The notes beneath the pieces are model-generated. The model was not told the DNA's origin. It was given only the letters and a program-made list of their open reading frames with translations, and did no database searches. A stretch of DNA of 64,000 nt from Dryococelus australis (lineage: Eukaryota; Arthropoda; Insecta; Phasmatodea; Phasmatidae), in assembly GCA_029891345.1 (NCBI GenBank), contig CM057000.1, positions 140,042,163 through 140,106,162 on the forward strand, given 5' to 3'. Within the stretch, counting starts at the first letter, position 1; each line of letters begins with the position of its first letter. Both the position numbers and the translations under genes were made by a program. Below are positions 32,819 to 44,184 of this stretch, one piece after another.

Positions 32819-34995
32819 CAAGGTTTGACTGTATATTATTAGGCCCTAGTAAAAATTTGTTCACTCATTTGATAGTTAATAATATATACAATTCTCATAT
32901 ACAAATTTTATTTTTTACGTGTTATAAACGAAAGAGTCATAGTCGTTCGAAGGGAAAATTAAACTGAGCTGCGTCTCGTCAAGTTGGTCGCTAAAATCTT
33001 GAAAGGCTCAAAGCTGTAGCCTCGAACTGTTCCCATGCCGATCGTGGATGAAGTAACTGCATATTTCATGCAAACGCCTGAAATGGCTTCCAGCGAAGCG
33101 CATCGTACCCTCATGTCCCGGCGACGCGGGAGGCTGGGAACCCGACTGGCAATTCATCGTCGCACCTAGCCCCTCCCCCACACCCCCCCCCCCTCCCGTA
33201 CCTCATCCACGACTGCCAAATGTATGGGACCCCTCACCCAATCAGCAAAGTGGTCCACGCGTCCACGACAGTTTGTGGGTGCGTATTTGTGTCCCAACGC
33301 TACTCCCCCCCCCCCTTCCACGTGCGTCCACCGAGGCATTGCGTACAGTGCGAAACCGCACAAACACAAACACGCCCTGAATGTCACGGCGGAGTTATCG
33401 ACTGTCGAATTAAACGGGATGTTGTCATCGAGCGTGCCGCTCGCAGGAGTTACGCCTGGACGATAGGAAAAAAAAAAGATCGACCATGCACCAACCAGCG
33501 AGGTTGGTGCAAAGTTGAACATCGATTGTGCTACTCTCCAACATAAAATAAATAAATAAAGGACCCTTATCACACATACGAAATGTATACAATCACACAA
33601 AAATATTTTTAATAATTTTAAAAAAATATAAAAAATTATTAATCTACATGTTAATCAATCTAATTTTATCGGATTAAGAATAGCGGATTTTTGATTGGAT
33701 AATTCTAATTGATTACCGGATTAATTGGGTCAGTCAAGTCTATATCAAATCGATAATCTGATTAATCGATAGTGCAGTAGAAGCGGCACGTTCCTACTGC
33801 TCATGTTGTCCTGTTTGGCGTACGCCTCTTAAACAGCTTTCACTCCTGCCACGTGGAATGACTTAAGGCTCACCCATTTCTACCGCAAATAATTTCACAA
33901 CAAGAAATAATCGTAGTCAAAAAATACGTTTGACTGTATTTGACTCGCGTATATTATTAGTTATTGTAATCCTGTCTGCTGATGTGTACAAATTTTTCAT
34001 TTCAATGAGGGCTAGCTTGCTTGCATTTCTTTTATTTAAAAAAAATGGTTTGACAGAAAATTAAAACGCATGTTTTATAAAGAAATTCACGTTTAGAACT
34101 ACATATTTCTCTTTGGCTTTCAGGTGGCCAATACGTGTACCTAATTGAACGACCTGGCAGATTATTGCTTGTATTATGTACACAAATTATTTCTCTTTTA
34201 AGTGGTAGCAACTAAATACACAAGTATCAGTTGCAACGATCCGAATTTTTTTGAATAGTTTGTTAAGCATTTCTGGCAACCATTCGTAAATATGCGCATC
34301 TGTAAATTGCGTGCTGTCTGCCAGTTTTGAATTTGCTTTAGCTGTTTTTCAACACTCGGGTCAATTTGTTAGCAACATCGTGTAGGATTTTTTTTTTTTT
34401 TTATCTCTGCACTACATATTATCGTTTCTAATTATTACAACTACGGGCGAAACACAAGTTTGCGGAATCTAGGTAAACATCACGAGGATAGTAAAAAAAA
34501 TAAGTTTATGGCAGAGGTTATTATGAAGTCGAGAGGGAAGACGGAAGCTGATGAAAATTTTGCTCTGCACGTTATTGGTAGATATTTGCATGGTTATTTT
34601 CGTTCTTAGCAAAGGATAGGGAGACTTGTTTTTTAAGGGTGTCAAATATATTTTTTCTTCAGAAAATTATTAGTCTTACGTTAAATGTTGTTGGTGCTAC
34701 TGAGATTATCGGCATTCTTCTCCTCCTTCATTAAAAACAATTTAATTAAGTAAAACGCCATGCGCAGTTGTCGACTGTCGCAAAAAAAAATGTGAAGAAA
34801 ATCGATTATGCAGATGGAAAGATAAGATGCCGACAAATTCCTCTTCCGTAACAAATTTCAAATAATTACCTTCGTAAAGATTAGCCCGTTTAATTGTTTT
34901 GATTGTTAATGAAGATTTTAATAGGTGTAATCGTCCTACATATATGATTTCACGACAAATGAGGGATTCTCTTGGTAAGTTGATAAAACACATTA
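32819..34995. other. No recognisable gene (2.2 kb)
   Basis: C-runs at about 33185 and 33307 give overlapping frames without motifs. Around 33640-33790 there are GATTAATCGATT-type motifs like those of the hAT MITE at 21695-22492, followed by CGTTCCTAC, so a worn relative may be present. Confidence 0.35.
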
Positions 34996-35421
34996 TAGGC
35001 TGTTCACGGTAAAGTGAGCACTTTTGAATTCCCTGCTTAAGATCCACTTGTATGCACGTTGTGTATTCCTCCGCCTTATGTAGAATTAACATTGCTATGG
35101 TCCTGATCATTTATTTCGTTGCGTAGGTCAAGTGAAACTGCAGAATTATTAGAAAACGAAATAATTTAAAAATCTGCTAATTTTTAAATTTCTGTGCATT
35201 AGAAAATCGAAAAGCGAAAGAAAAATATTTTCAGTTACCACAAATGGTTACGTAACACATTTTATTCAACGTTAAGTTATAGAGCTACTTTCCATACTTC
35301 GTTACCAACTTTACTGGGCGAATGTTACTCAGTACGCCCAATAAAATATATGCATGCAGGGCCAGTGATTTATTTCTAAGGTTCGTTTCTAAAGTGCTCA
35401 CTCTATCGTGAACAGCCTTTA
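34996..35421 (+). mobile_element. Long MITE (TAGGCTGTTCAC family)
   Basis: It starts TAGGCTGTTCACGGTAAAGT and ends CACTCTATCGTGAACAGCC. TA precedes the left end. It is about 425 bp. Confidence 0.85.
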
Positions 35422-35709
35422 ATTAACTCTTTAACCTACAGAAAACACCGAGTCAGAAGATCCTTCAGTCATTCATCATCATAAATACTTTCGGAGTATC
35501 GTAATTATCATCCAATATAAAGGAGAAATTCTGTAGAAAATAGGTATTATTGATCTTACCTTTATTGCTATAATTAAATTATGGTTAAGAGATTATTTCT
35601 TAAAGAGATGAAATATTGTAATCAGTTAAGATGTTCAAGTTACGCATGAGGAAAAGGTATTTTTAGCTTACTTTCCGAAGGAAAGAAAGGCTTATGAGAT
35701 CACTTTGTT

Positions 35710-36010
35710 AACTGTGTGTGTGAGTAGGTGTGCCTGCTTGGTGTGTGTGTGTAGGTGTGCCTGCTTGGTGTGTGTGTAGGTGTGCCTGTCTTGGTGTGTG
35801 TGTGTGTGTGTGAGTAGGTGTACCTGTCTTGGTGTGTGTGTGTGAGTAGGTGTGCCGACTTGGTGTGTGTAGGTGTGCCTGGCTTGGTGTGTGTGGTAGG
35901 TGTGCCTGACTTGGTGTGTGTGTAGGTGTGCCTGCCTTGGTGTGTGTGTAGGTGTGCTTGTATTGGTGTGTGTGTGTAGGCGGGTATATTGTGTGTGTGT
36001 GTGTGTGCCC
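35710..36010. repeat. GT-rich minisatellite, roughly 24-45 bp unit
   Basis: There are about ten units of TAGGTGTGCCTGxCTTGGTG followed by a variable GTGTGT run. Variation in the GT run sets the unit length. The His/Thr-rich translations on the minus strand are artefacts. Confidence 0.9.
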
Positions 36011-36099
36011 CCTTTTAAACAATTTTTGATCGCGTCAACCAAATTTCTTATCTCGGTATACATATAGTACTACGTAAGGATACCTGACGTTTACAGATA

Positions 36100-37700
36100 T
36101 GGACCACTCCGGGCACTTACTTTCAAAATGACGGCCATTTTTATATTTATAGTGATATGTCATATCTCGGAAGCCATTCAACAGCTTTTTAATCAAATGT
36201 TGAATATTTTTTTGGTCCGATATTTTGGAAGATCGCACCATATGAAAAAATTAAGCTTCTATGTTATAACTAAAACTATTGAATCTATTTTCTACAAATT
36301 TGGCACATAAGAAATACTATAAGCCAGGTTAAAATAAGTTGCTATACTTTATTGGGCATGCATTTTCAAAATGGTGGCCGTAAAAATATTTTACGGTTAT
36401 TTGGTATAACTAACACAGCATTTGACCAATTTCATTCAAATTTTCTACTCTCACAGTACCTATTACAAGGATCAAATGAGCGATAAACATAACGACTTTT
36501 GTCTGCCATTTTGTTAGATAGCGTTACATGAATTAATCAAGTTTTTGAGTATTTTCTCGAAAAACAATTGACAGATTCCTACAACATATGGCGAAAAAGT
36601 AGTACTGCCGTATTTAATACGTACAAATATTTTTCATGCATGACAGTCCCTTATTTTCAAAATAGTGGCAACTCTAGCTATTTTAAGCATAGTATGCTAT
36701 ATATTCGCAACCAATTTAGAAATTTCAACGGAGCCTCCTTTTTTCTCAATTTTGTAAGATAGTGCCACACGAATAAATAAAGTTTTTATCTCATATCTGG
36801 GGAAACATATAGCCGATTCCTACCAAACGCGGCAAACACGTAGTATTGTTAACTGATATGTTTCAGCTATGTCAGACACTTATTTTCAAAATGGCGTCTA
36901 TAAAGATATTTTAGTTTTGTAAGTTATACCGCTGACACCATGTAATTAACTCCAATGAAACTTTGAATATGTATGATAGCTGTATATAATAACACAATTA
37001 AATGTGTACACGAAAAATCTCTTTTGTCCACCATTTTCTGAAACAGTATCATTTGACAAATAAAAATTATCTAATCTCCGAAAAAATAACCGATTTCTAC
37101 CAAATTTGGCAAGCTATGTAAAGTAATTAATTTTGAGAGGGTCATACACACACATTTTTTAAATGACTGCCATATAAATATTTTAGATCCGAATTTTTTA
37201 TCTTTGAAACTGCAAAACAAATTTCAACTTAACTTTGTATGCTGATAGTAACAATATTATCCATCCAAATTGTCTTTGCAAACCTTATTTCCCCGCCATT
37301 TTGTAACATAGCCCCACATGAAATAATAGAGTTTTTATACCGTATCTCGGGAAACAATCAGCTGATTTCTTTCGAATTTGACGAGGAAGCTGTACTGTGG
37401 TAGGCCATACTAATTTATTAGTTTTATGTATGTAAGGTTCTTATTTTCTAAATGGCGCGTATACAAACAGTTTAGCTTGGTGTGCTATATCCACGAAACT
37501 ATGTAAAATATTAAAATTTTAATTTTTATATTGTATCTATGAAAATAATCTTATGTGCTAATTTATATACTTTTTGACCTCCATTTATGTAGATCGTCAC
37601 ATGATAAATGGAGGTTTTATGACATATCTCGAAGACCAATCAACAGAGACCCAAATTTGACGGATTTTTTTTGCAAAGTAATGTGTGGTGTGTAAATTGA
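36100..37700 (+). repeat. Degenerate tandem array, about 230-290 bp unit
   Basis: TTATTTTCAAAATGGCGG-like anchors recur at about 36118, 36361, 36651, 36880, 37153 and 37441. A second anchor, GCCATTTTGTAAGATAGTG, followed by ACATGAATAAATAAAGTTTT-like sequence, recurs at about 36505, 36744, 37032, 37302 and 37583. Both anchors keep step, so about six diverged units lie head to tail. Each also has TATCTCGGGAAACAATC and CGATTCCTACCAAATTTGG. Confidence 0.75.
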
Positions 37701-38387
37701 ACATTTCGCCATATTTGCGGAACAAGTCAACCTATTTCCACATAATTTTGCACACCTACAGAAGGCCATGTAAAGTCACATGATTCAAACGGGGCCAGAC
37801 AATGATATTTTCACACGCTTGGCATATCTATTTAACAATTGAACAATTTCAACCACACTTTGTACACTGGCATTATCTAGTACATACATGCATCCGAATT
37901 TGATGCTCCAAATCACACCTCCGTGATGCAGTTGTCTGCAAGCTGGCTTAATTGTACGATTTTTTCTGAATTCGAATCCAAGTTAAGTCACTCGTGTAAG
38001 AATACTTTGTCCTTGTGCTGTTTCACGTCTTTCTGGTTTCATCTCTAATGACATTGCTGTCAATGAAACGTCAACGCCAACCTGCCAGCTAAGCTTTTAA
38101 GAAATTCACTAAAATTCATTTGTGCCCACGTAGAGGAAAGTAGGATCATTAGTCATCAGTAACTTCCTGTTTAAAATAAACACATTTTCATTGCAATTTC
38201 CGAAATCATTTGTTTTTATTACAGCAAGAGTTAAAAATCACCTTCGAACGTAGTATGATAAAATCATCTAAGAACGCAATGTATGCAAATCCACTCTCAA
38301 CCCCCTCCCCTCCAAAGAAATTAGAAATAAAATGTCAATATCGTAAGTGATTACAACAGTGAATATGTCTTACCTTGCATTCCTGTA
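37701..38387. other. Edge of the array, then unassigned sequence
   Basis: A tRNA-like pair of boxes (GTGATGCAGTTGTCTGC near 37923 and GAATTCGAATCC near 37970) is present but too weak to call. Nothing else is supported. Confidence 0.25.
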
Positions 38388-38811
38388 TAGGCCGTTCGCG
38401 GTAAAATGAGCACTTTTGAAAGCCCTGCTTAAGATCTATTTGTATGCATGTTGTGTATTCCTCCGCCTTATGTAAAATTAACATTACTACGGGCCTCATC
38501 ACTTTATTCATGGGTCTGCCAGGAGAAACCATGGAATTATTAGGAAAGTAAATTTTTTTCACCAATCTGGTCATTTTTAGAATTAATAGATTTAAAAAAA
38601 CTGTAAACTAAATAAATAATTAAAAATAGCACAAATTATTACCTATCACTTTTTATTCAACGTTAAGATATGGTGCTATTTTCCATCCCATCATTACCAA
38701 CTTTATTCGGCGCATGTCACTCAGTGCGCCCGTTAAAATATATGCAGTTAGGGGCAGTGACGTTTTTCTAAGGTTGATTTCAAGTGCTCACTTTATCGCG
38801 AACAGCCTTTA
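38388..38811 (+). mobile_element. Long MITE (TAGGCTGTTCAC family)
   Basis: It starts TAGGCCGTTCGCGGTAAAAT and ends CACTTTATCGCGAACAGCC. The two ends share the CGCG variant. TA flanks the left end. Confidence 0.85.
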
Positions 38812-38906
38812 AATCATTTTACAGGGATCGTCACATTTAACGAACTTCGGTTTGAAGGACTGCGAACAGCCTGATGTGATACGGATCATCTCATAAATTA
38901 CAGGTA

Positions 38907-39135
38907 TAGGCTATTCATGGTAAAGTGAGCACTTTTGAAAGCCCTCTCATTTGGAATAACAGTCAATAAATATATTTTCATTTGAGCCTTAAACGTTAAC
39001 TTCCGAGAGCGGTGGAATATATACACTATGTTTATTACTTACAGGGTAGTATTTATTTAAAAAGGTGGTTGAAGGATAAAAGATGGCCGAAATGAAAATG
39101 TAAGTAGGGCCTCGCTCTATCGCGAACAACCATTA
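38907..39135 (+). mobile_element. Short MITE (TAGGCTGTTCAC family)
   Basis: It starts TAGGCTATTCATGGTAAAGT and ends CGCTCTATCGCGAACAACC. The interior matches 24649-24885 and 50017-50253. Confidence 0.75.
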
Positions 39136-39204
39136 ATTAACCTGACTGCAGTTGTACAGCAGTTTCATCCCACGCATATCCACTTCCAGCTCGGTTACCG
39201 TTAA

Positions 39205-39300
39205 GACAGGATGACTTTTTTCTGCGACGGGGGTCGAACCCAGCCCAATCCCAAGAGAGACCGCTTACCCCTAATTAACCGCGACTCTGGAATCTCCTTT
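39205..39300 (-). mobile_element. tRNA-like SINE head of a second family
   Basis: On the minus strand GTCGCGGTTAATTAGGGGTA followed by AGCGG resembles an A-box region, and GGTTCGACCCC a B box. The acceptor stem does not close. It differs from the abundant SINE in head and body. Confidence 0.4.
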
Positions 39301-39713
39301 AAGCACGCTGCTCGTCGACCGATGCGCGGAGATCCCTGCGTGTTCGAGGACGGGTCCTGAAAGCGGTATGCAAATGACCTCCCCGGGTGGGGTTTTGCAT
39401 ATTTATGCCCACATCCCGGCAATTACGAGCACCCCGGGTGCACGAGCGCCGTTAAAGAAACTGCAGTAGCTGTTGAGTGCGACGCTTGCTAGATGCTCTG
39501 GTTTGCTAACACTCGGTGTCACGCGCCAGGCTCTGGGGCGTAGAGTGCAAGCCCGAGGGGCGCAGCGGCGCTCTGAGTCCAGACATTGGACTGCTGACGT
39601 GCCTTTACTACGGTCAACAACGACGAGTACTGGGCTTTGTGTTAAAACACTGTTTATGAAGATAATTACATTTGGTAAAAAATAATAATATCGATATAAA
39701 AGAGTTTGTCTTT

Positions 39714-39945
39714 GGAGTGAGTGAGGTTTATAGAGTCGACGAGGGCAAAAGCGAGGTTAGTAAGGAGAAACACCAGATCGAAAGGGCGGGGGGAAGCGGG
39801 AGATCCCCGAGAAAACCCCACCGACCAGCCGCATCGTCAGGCACGATTCCCACGTGCGAAAATCCGGGGGCGACCCCGCCGGGGATCGAACCCAGTTCGC
39901 CTTGGTGGGTAGGCGAGTAGTTTTGGCACTACGGTACCGCGGCCC
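39714..39945 (-). mobile_element. tRNA-derived SINE (minus copy)
   Basis: Minus strand: GGGCCGCGGTACCGTAGTGC head, GGTTCGATCCCCGGCGGGGT B box, GGGAATCGTGCCTGACGATG body. The 3' end is worn but ends in CTCACTCACTCC. Confidence 0.75.
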
Positions 39946-40013
39946 TTTTGTCTTTGGGAAGTTAATGTATATTCAGACAATTTCCATCACTGTTGACCAT
40001 GTGTATTTTGATA

Positions 40014-41208
40014 TATAGGACGTTTCTTCAATACATGGAAAAACTCCGTATGCGTATTCCTCACGAAAAAATAAGGCGAAAACATGTATATGCGACTTAC
40101 CGTCTTAAGTGCATCCCAAGGGAGGTACGCCCCCTTGAAGTATGAGCAATAAGACAAGGTATTTGCACTTATACAAAAAGTATGTATAATCTAACCGTAA
40201 AACTCTGGAAAACTATTAAATGGATAGTTCTACGATCCGCGTAATGTTTAGCACCATACACACGTTTATTCTTGACAAAATACGGATTGCAACCCCTATT
40301 TTTCAATGAAATCGTGTTTTACCCGTGGTTTTTTACATTTCACGCTGCACATTGTGAAGTAGCACATTAAAATTAGCTAAAAATGCCTGAATAATCATTT
40401 CGCTAATCCCAACAGTTTCCGAGGGATAAATGCATAAAGTACACAACCAGGAAATACCGTGGCTGGGTATGTAGGCAACCTGAGATGATCGGCCGTTGCA
40501 AGGCATACCACTCTAACATAACATCACAAAATAACATGATGGCGGGTTAATAAATGAATTAATCGTGTGTGAGGAGAACGTGAATGGTGTTAAGGTTTAT
40601 TCAGTTAACCAATTTCACATGGATACTATTTACGCTGTCCCACACACAGGATTAGTTCATTTATTAACACACCGAGATGGTATTTTGTGTTCTTATGTTA
40701 GCACGGCATGCCACGCGATTTCCGATCGTCTCAGGTGAATTTACGTGTTGCCTACATACCCAGCCATGGTATTTCCTTGTGTACTTTATGCATTTATTCC
40801 TCGGAAACTGTTGGGATAAGGCAATGATGATTTAGACATTTGTAGCTTATTTAAACGTGTTAATTCATAATGTGCAATGTAAAATGTAATAAACCACTGG
40901 TAACACACACTTTTATTGCAAAATAAGGGTTGCAACACCCGTTTTGTCACGAATAAACTTTTTGATGGTGTCAAATATCCCATGGACCTTAGAACTTTGT
41001 CAATTTAATGGTTTTCCAGTCTTAGAGTTAGATTGTGCATACTTATTGTACAAAGTACAAATGCCTGGTCTTATTGCTCCTACTTCAAAAGGGGTGTACC
41101 GCCCTTGATATGCACTTTAGACCGTAAGTCGTATATATGTCTTCGCATTATTTGGTCATAAGGAATACACATGCGGATATTGTCCATGTGTTTAAGAAAC
41201 ACCCTGTA
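40014..41208. mobile_element. Foldback element, about 1.2 kb, two arms of about 0.5 kb or more
   Basis: The outer ends TATAGGACGTTTCTTCAATA and, reversed, TACAGGGTGTTTCTTAAACA match, with TA at both edges. The arms stay paired inward, for example TATGCGTATTCCTCACGA against CATGTGTATTCCTTATGA, CCGAGGGATAAATGCATAAA against CCGAGGAATAAATGCATAAA, and CCGTGGCTGGGTATGTAGGC against CCATGGCTGGGTATGTAGGC. The centre is near 40620. No transposase frame is visible. Confidence 0.85.
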
Positions 41209-41873
41209 TTGACGTGAAGTAGGTCAATGTTGGATACATGCGCAAAGGCGATACTCGGTCTACCTCTACTTTAATCTATGACCTCGGTCAGGATCTCCCA
41301 ACTCCAGGCATGCGCATCAGACTCTAGGTGCCGTGTTGCCAACCTAAAGACCAGCAATCCGGCTACATGCGTTCGCAAATTCGTCTACAAATAATGAAAT
41401 TGAGTTACGCTAAACAATTAAAGTATTTCAACACTTCTATTTATAATATGGCATTAATTATTCATATTAATAATGTAAAAACCTCACACTCATTAAATAT
41501 GAATTAGCCTAGCCTTTATATTTCAAAGAAAAATTGCTATTAATGTTCAAAACGTGGCGAGCATATTGTATTACCATACTGTAAGAATGTTAATCTTGAG
41601 AAGTAAACAAGATGACAATGACATTTTAAGTAGAAGGACCGAAGGGTTTCCGGTGTATTTTAAATATTAAAAAGAGAAAATAAATGCAAAGATCGGGCCA
41701 TTAAATTACTATAGAAAGGGTCACTAGAACGAATATTCGCTAACGTTTGTGAAAAATGCAACACCAAGAAGGATACAAGCGACTAAAATGAACTTAATAC
41801 CACACATTAGGTGCATGATATTACGCAATTGGTTAGGATTACAGGACTGTACATGATCTCTGTCCTTGAGAAT
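41209..41873. other. Unassigned
   Basis: Contains the presumed 3' flank of the Tc1 element (AAAATGCAACACCAAGAAGG near 41754), but I could not pair it with a matching inverse repeat beyond 42872. Confidence 0.3.
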
Positions 41874-42872
41874 TCAGTATGGTGTGAAGCCCCTACGTGC
41901 TGCGAGCAGAGACCCTAAACGTCGTGACATGGAATCAAAGAGGACGTGGATATGTTCTTTGGGAATCACTCTCCACGCGGTTTGTATGCGAGTCTACAAA
42001 GCATCAACAGTGGATGGTGGAGGTCGGCGACGAACAATTTTCCGACCAGCCATGTCCCAGACATGTTATATGGGCGACATGTCAGGCGAACGTTAAGGCC
42101 AGGGAAGAAGTGGTACCCGTCGTTCATTGAAGAAGGCGTGCATATTTCTCGCCGCATGTGGCCGGGCATTGTCCTGCTGAAACATGGCATGTAGAGTTGC
42201 CTGAAGAAAGGACAGTACCTCGGGCTCTAAATTCTCCCTGATGTAGAGGTTTCCATTCAGATTGCCCTCAATGCGTAAAAATCCAGATTGCATGTTGTAT
42301 CTAATGGCGCTCCAAACCATCGCACTTGGCGTTTGTCCGCTATGCCGCTCCACAATGCAGGCTTCAAGATTGCGGTTACCACGGTAGTGTCTAACACGCA
42401 TGCGGCCATCGCTGTAGGACAGGTTGAAGAGGGACTTGTCCAGAAACACGACATTTTGCCAATCAGCACGCCAGCGACGGCGTTCACGTGTCCATTGCAG
42501 TCTGGGGAGTTTGTTGTTTCTGGACAATGGAAGCCGACGCCATGGCATGCGTGACAGCAGACGACGTCCAACCGTCGACGCAGACAGGTCCACGCCCGTT
42601 TCAGTGCTCCAGTGTCGAGCCAACACTCTGGACGAGGTTGTACGGTCCGTTACGGCCATGCGGACAAGATGGCGGTCGTCCCGTGCTGTGATCACATTGC
42701 GTGGTCCAGTACCCGCTCGTCGCTGTGTACGACCCTCTTCTATCCACTGGCTCCACACACGCATCACAGTCGTAGCAACATGCCCTGCACGAGCCGAAAT
42801 GCCATGATATGACAAAGCCGTTCTCCTGAGACCCATCATTCTGCCCTGTTCGAACTCACTCGCATGCGACAT
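41874..42872 (-). pseudogene. Tc1-like transposase, full length but with three stop codons
   Basis: The minus strand runs from ATG 42872 (MSHASEFEQGRMMGLRRTAL) to a terminal TGA at 41874-41876 after RRGFTPY. Residues 1 to about 90 form the helix-turn-helix DNA-binding part. Catalytic D145 lies in VVFLDKSLFN, where the usual LDES/SDES has E changed to K, and D234 in FQQDNARPH. The glutamate expected 35 residues after D234 (SPDMSPI-x-H) has become TAA. Further stops lie just before RSPDM (position 260) and in the C-terminal region after TVDAL. The family is Tc1 with DD34E spacing. It is clearly dead yet aligns end to end, so it decayed by point mutation and not by deletion, unlike the copy at 3812-4368. 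Confidence 0.9.
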
Positions 42873-43055
42873 GGCACCCTTTGACGTCGACGAGGCATAC
42901 TAACACTTGCTTTCATTATTTCGTTTGACGGCTCTTCTCTGACTCAGCTTGGCGTAACACGGACCTTTCCAGTCACACAAGAGAGGGCGCTGCTGGACCT
43001 ACGTGTGCGGTATCTATCTGCAATTGTAATCACTTATTGCTGGTACACAGTTCTA

Positions 43056-43293
43056 TAGGCTGTTCACGATAAAGTGAGCACTTTTTAAGGCCCTTATAAA
43101 TTTTTCCTTTCATCCAATTTACATCTTCCTGCTGCTTTTTAATATGAAAATTGCAACATGAGCAATAAACACAGTGTATACATTTCACCACCGTCAAAAT
43201 TTAATGCCTGAGGCTGCAATAAGATATATTTACTATCGGTTTATGCCTGTTACGAGTGCCTTATAAAGTGCTCACTTTATCGAGAACAGCCTA
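43056..43293 (+). mobile_element. Short MITE with TA duplication
   Basis: It starts TAGGCTGTTCACGATAAAGT and ends CACTTTATCGAGAACAGCC followed by TA. TA occurs outside on both sides (43054-43055 and 43294-43295). Confidence 0.85.
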
Positions 43294-43543
43294 TACACAC
43301 TCCGCTACAAGGTAGATGGCCTAAAATGAGGCTACATGTACCCGGACTCGGCTGGGTTGGCTAAACTGCCTTGAGCCTCCCCCTCATTCTGCAGCGGGCT
43401 GCCGTAAAACTTCCTTTTTGCTTACGGCTGCGCCGACATCGTTCGTAATGCAAGAGCGCATTATCACAGTCTGGCATCGCAGCGGCGCACCGTTGCAACG
43501 CCCAGTTAACGTCTCTTCGTGCAGGAAACGGTGGTAACCACGT
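43294..43543. other. GC-rich unassigned stretch
   Basis: No gene or repeat was recognised; CpG content is higher than in the surroundings. Confidence 0.3.
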
Positions 43544-44184
43544 TATAGTCCATTCGCGGTTTCTTCGGTTTCTCCATGTATGACGTTTTTAGTTATTTCA
43601 TAAATCCGCTATGTAACGCAAGCGTTTTATACTAGTGTTAAAGTTACTTTTTTTCCTGTTAAATTGAAATGTTATTAATGTTTTATCTGTAAATTACAAT
43701 GCTTCATTTATAAATAATTTGAATAAAAGACAGGGAGAAAATAGGTATGTTGGTAGCGCCTGGTGAGAAATAGTCCTTACACAAAATACTGTTATAGGCC
43801 GTTCACTGTAAAGTGAGCACTTTTAGAAGCTGTTTCATCAGATATAATAACCAATAAATACATTTCATTGTGGCCTCGGACTTTTGGTTTTGGGTATGGT
43901 AAATGTATACACTGTGCATATTACGCGCATGGCAGGGTTAACATTAACAAGTGGTGGAAGGATATAAATTGGTTGAAAGAAGAAAGTAACTAGGGCTTCA
44001 AAAGTGCTCACTTTACCGTGAACGGCCTATACAGTTAATGCGCACGAGCGTGGCGCGTCGTCCTTCTGGTGTAGTTCTCCAGGATCAGTTAAGCTTACTT
44101 TACCCGAGGCGGAGCGGGAATATCCTGGAAGTAGATCTTTAGCAGGGCTTCAGAAAAGGCTGAAGTAACCGTGGATGGATTATA
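43544..44184. mobile_element. Second MITE family (TATAGTCCATTCGCGG), host of a nested MITE
   Basis: The left end TATAGTCCATTCGCGGTTTC and the right end, reversed, TATAATCCATCCACGGTTAC form the terminal repeat. The body matches 63362-63782 over nearly its whole length (TTCATTTATAAATAAT, AGGTATGTTGGTAGCGCC, CCTGGAAGTAGATCTTTAGC). It is interrupted at 43795-44029 by a short MITE of the other family. Confidence 0.85.
43795..44029 (+). mobile_element. Short MITE nested in another MITE
   Basis: From TAGGCCGTTCACTGTAAAGT to CACTTTACCGTGAACGGCC followed by TA, with TA directly outside both ends (43793-43794, 44030-44031). The uninterrupted relative at 63362-63782 reads ACTGTTACACTTAGTGCG where this copy reads ACTGT-TA-[MITE]-TA-CAGTTAATGCG. 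That comparison shows a TA duplication and an element of 235 bp. Confidence 0.9.

Noticed and set aside
35692..36063. His/Thr-rich frame of 123 codons
   Set aside because: Translation of a GT-rich minisatellite in reverse; no start context or neighbours.
42093..42872. Functional Tc1 transposase
   Set aside because: Ends at a stop before the catalytic Glu, with two more stops downstream.
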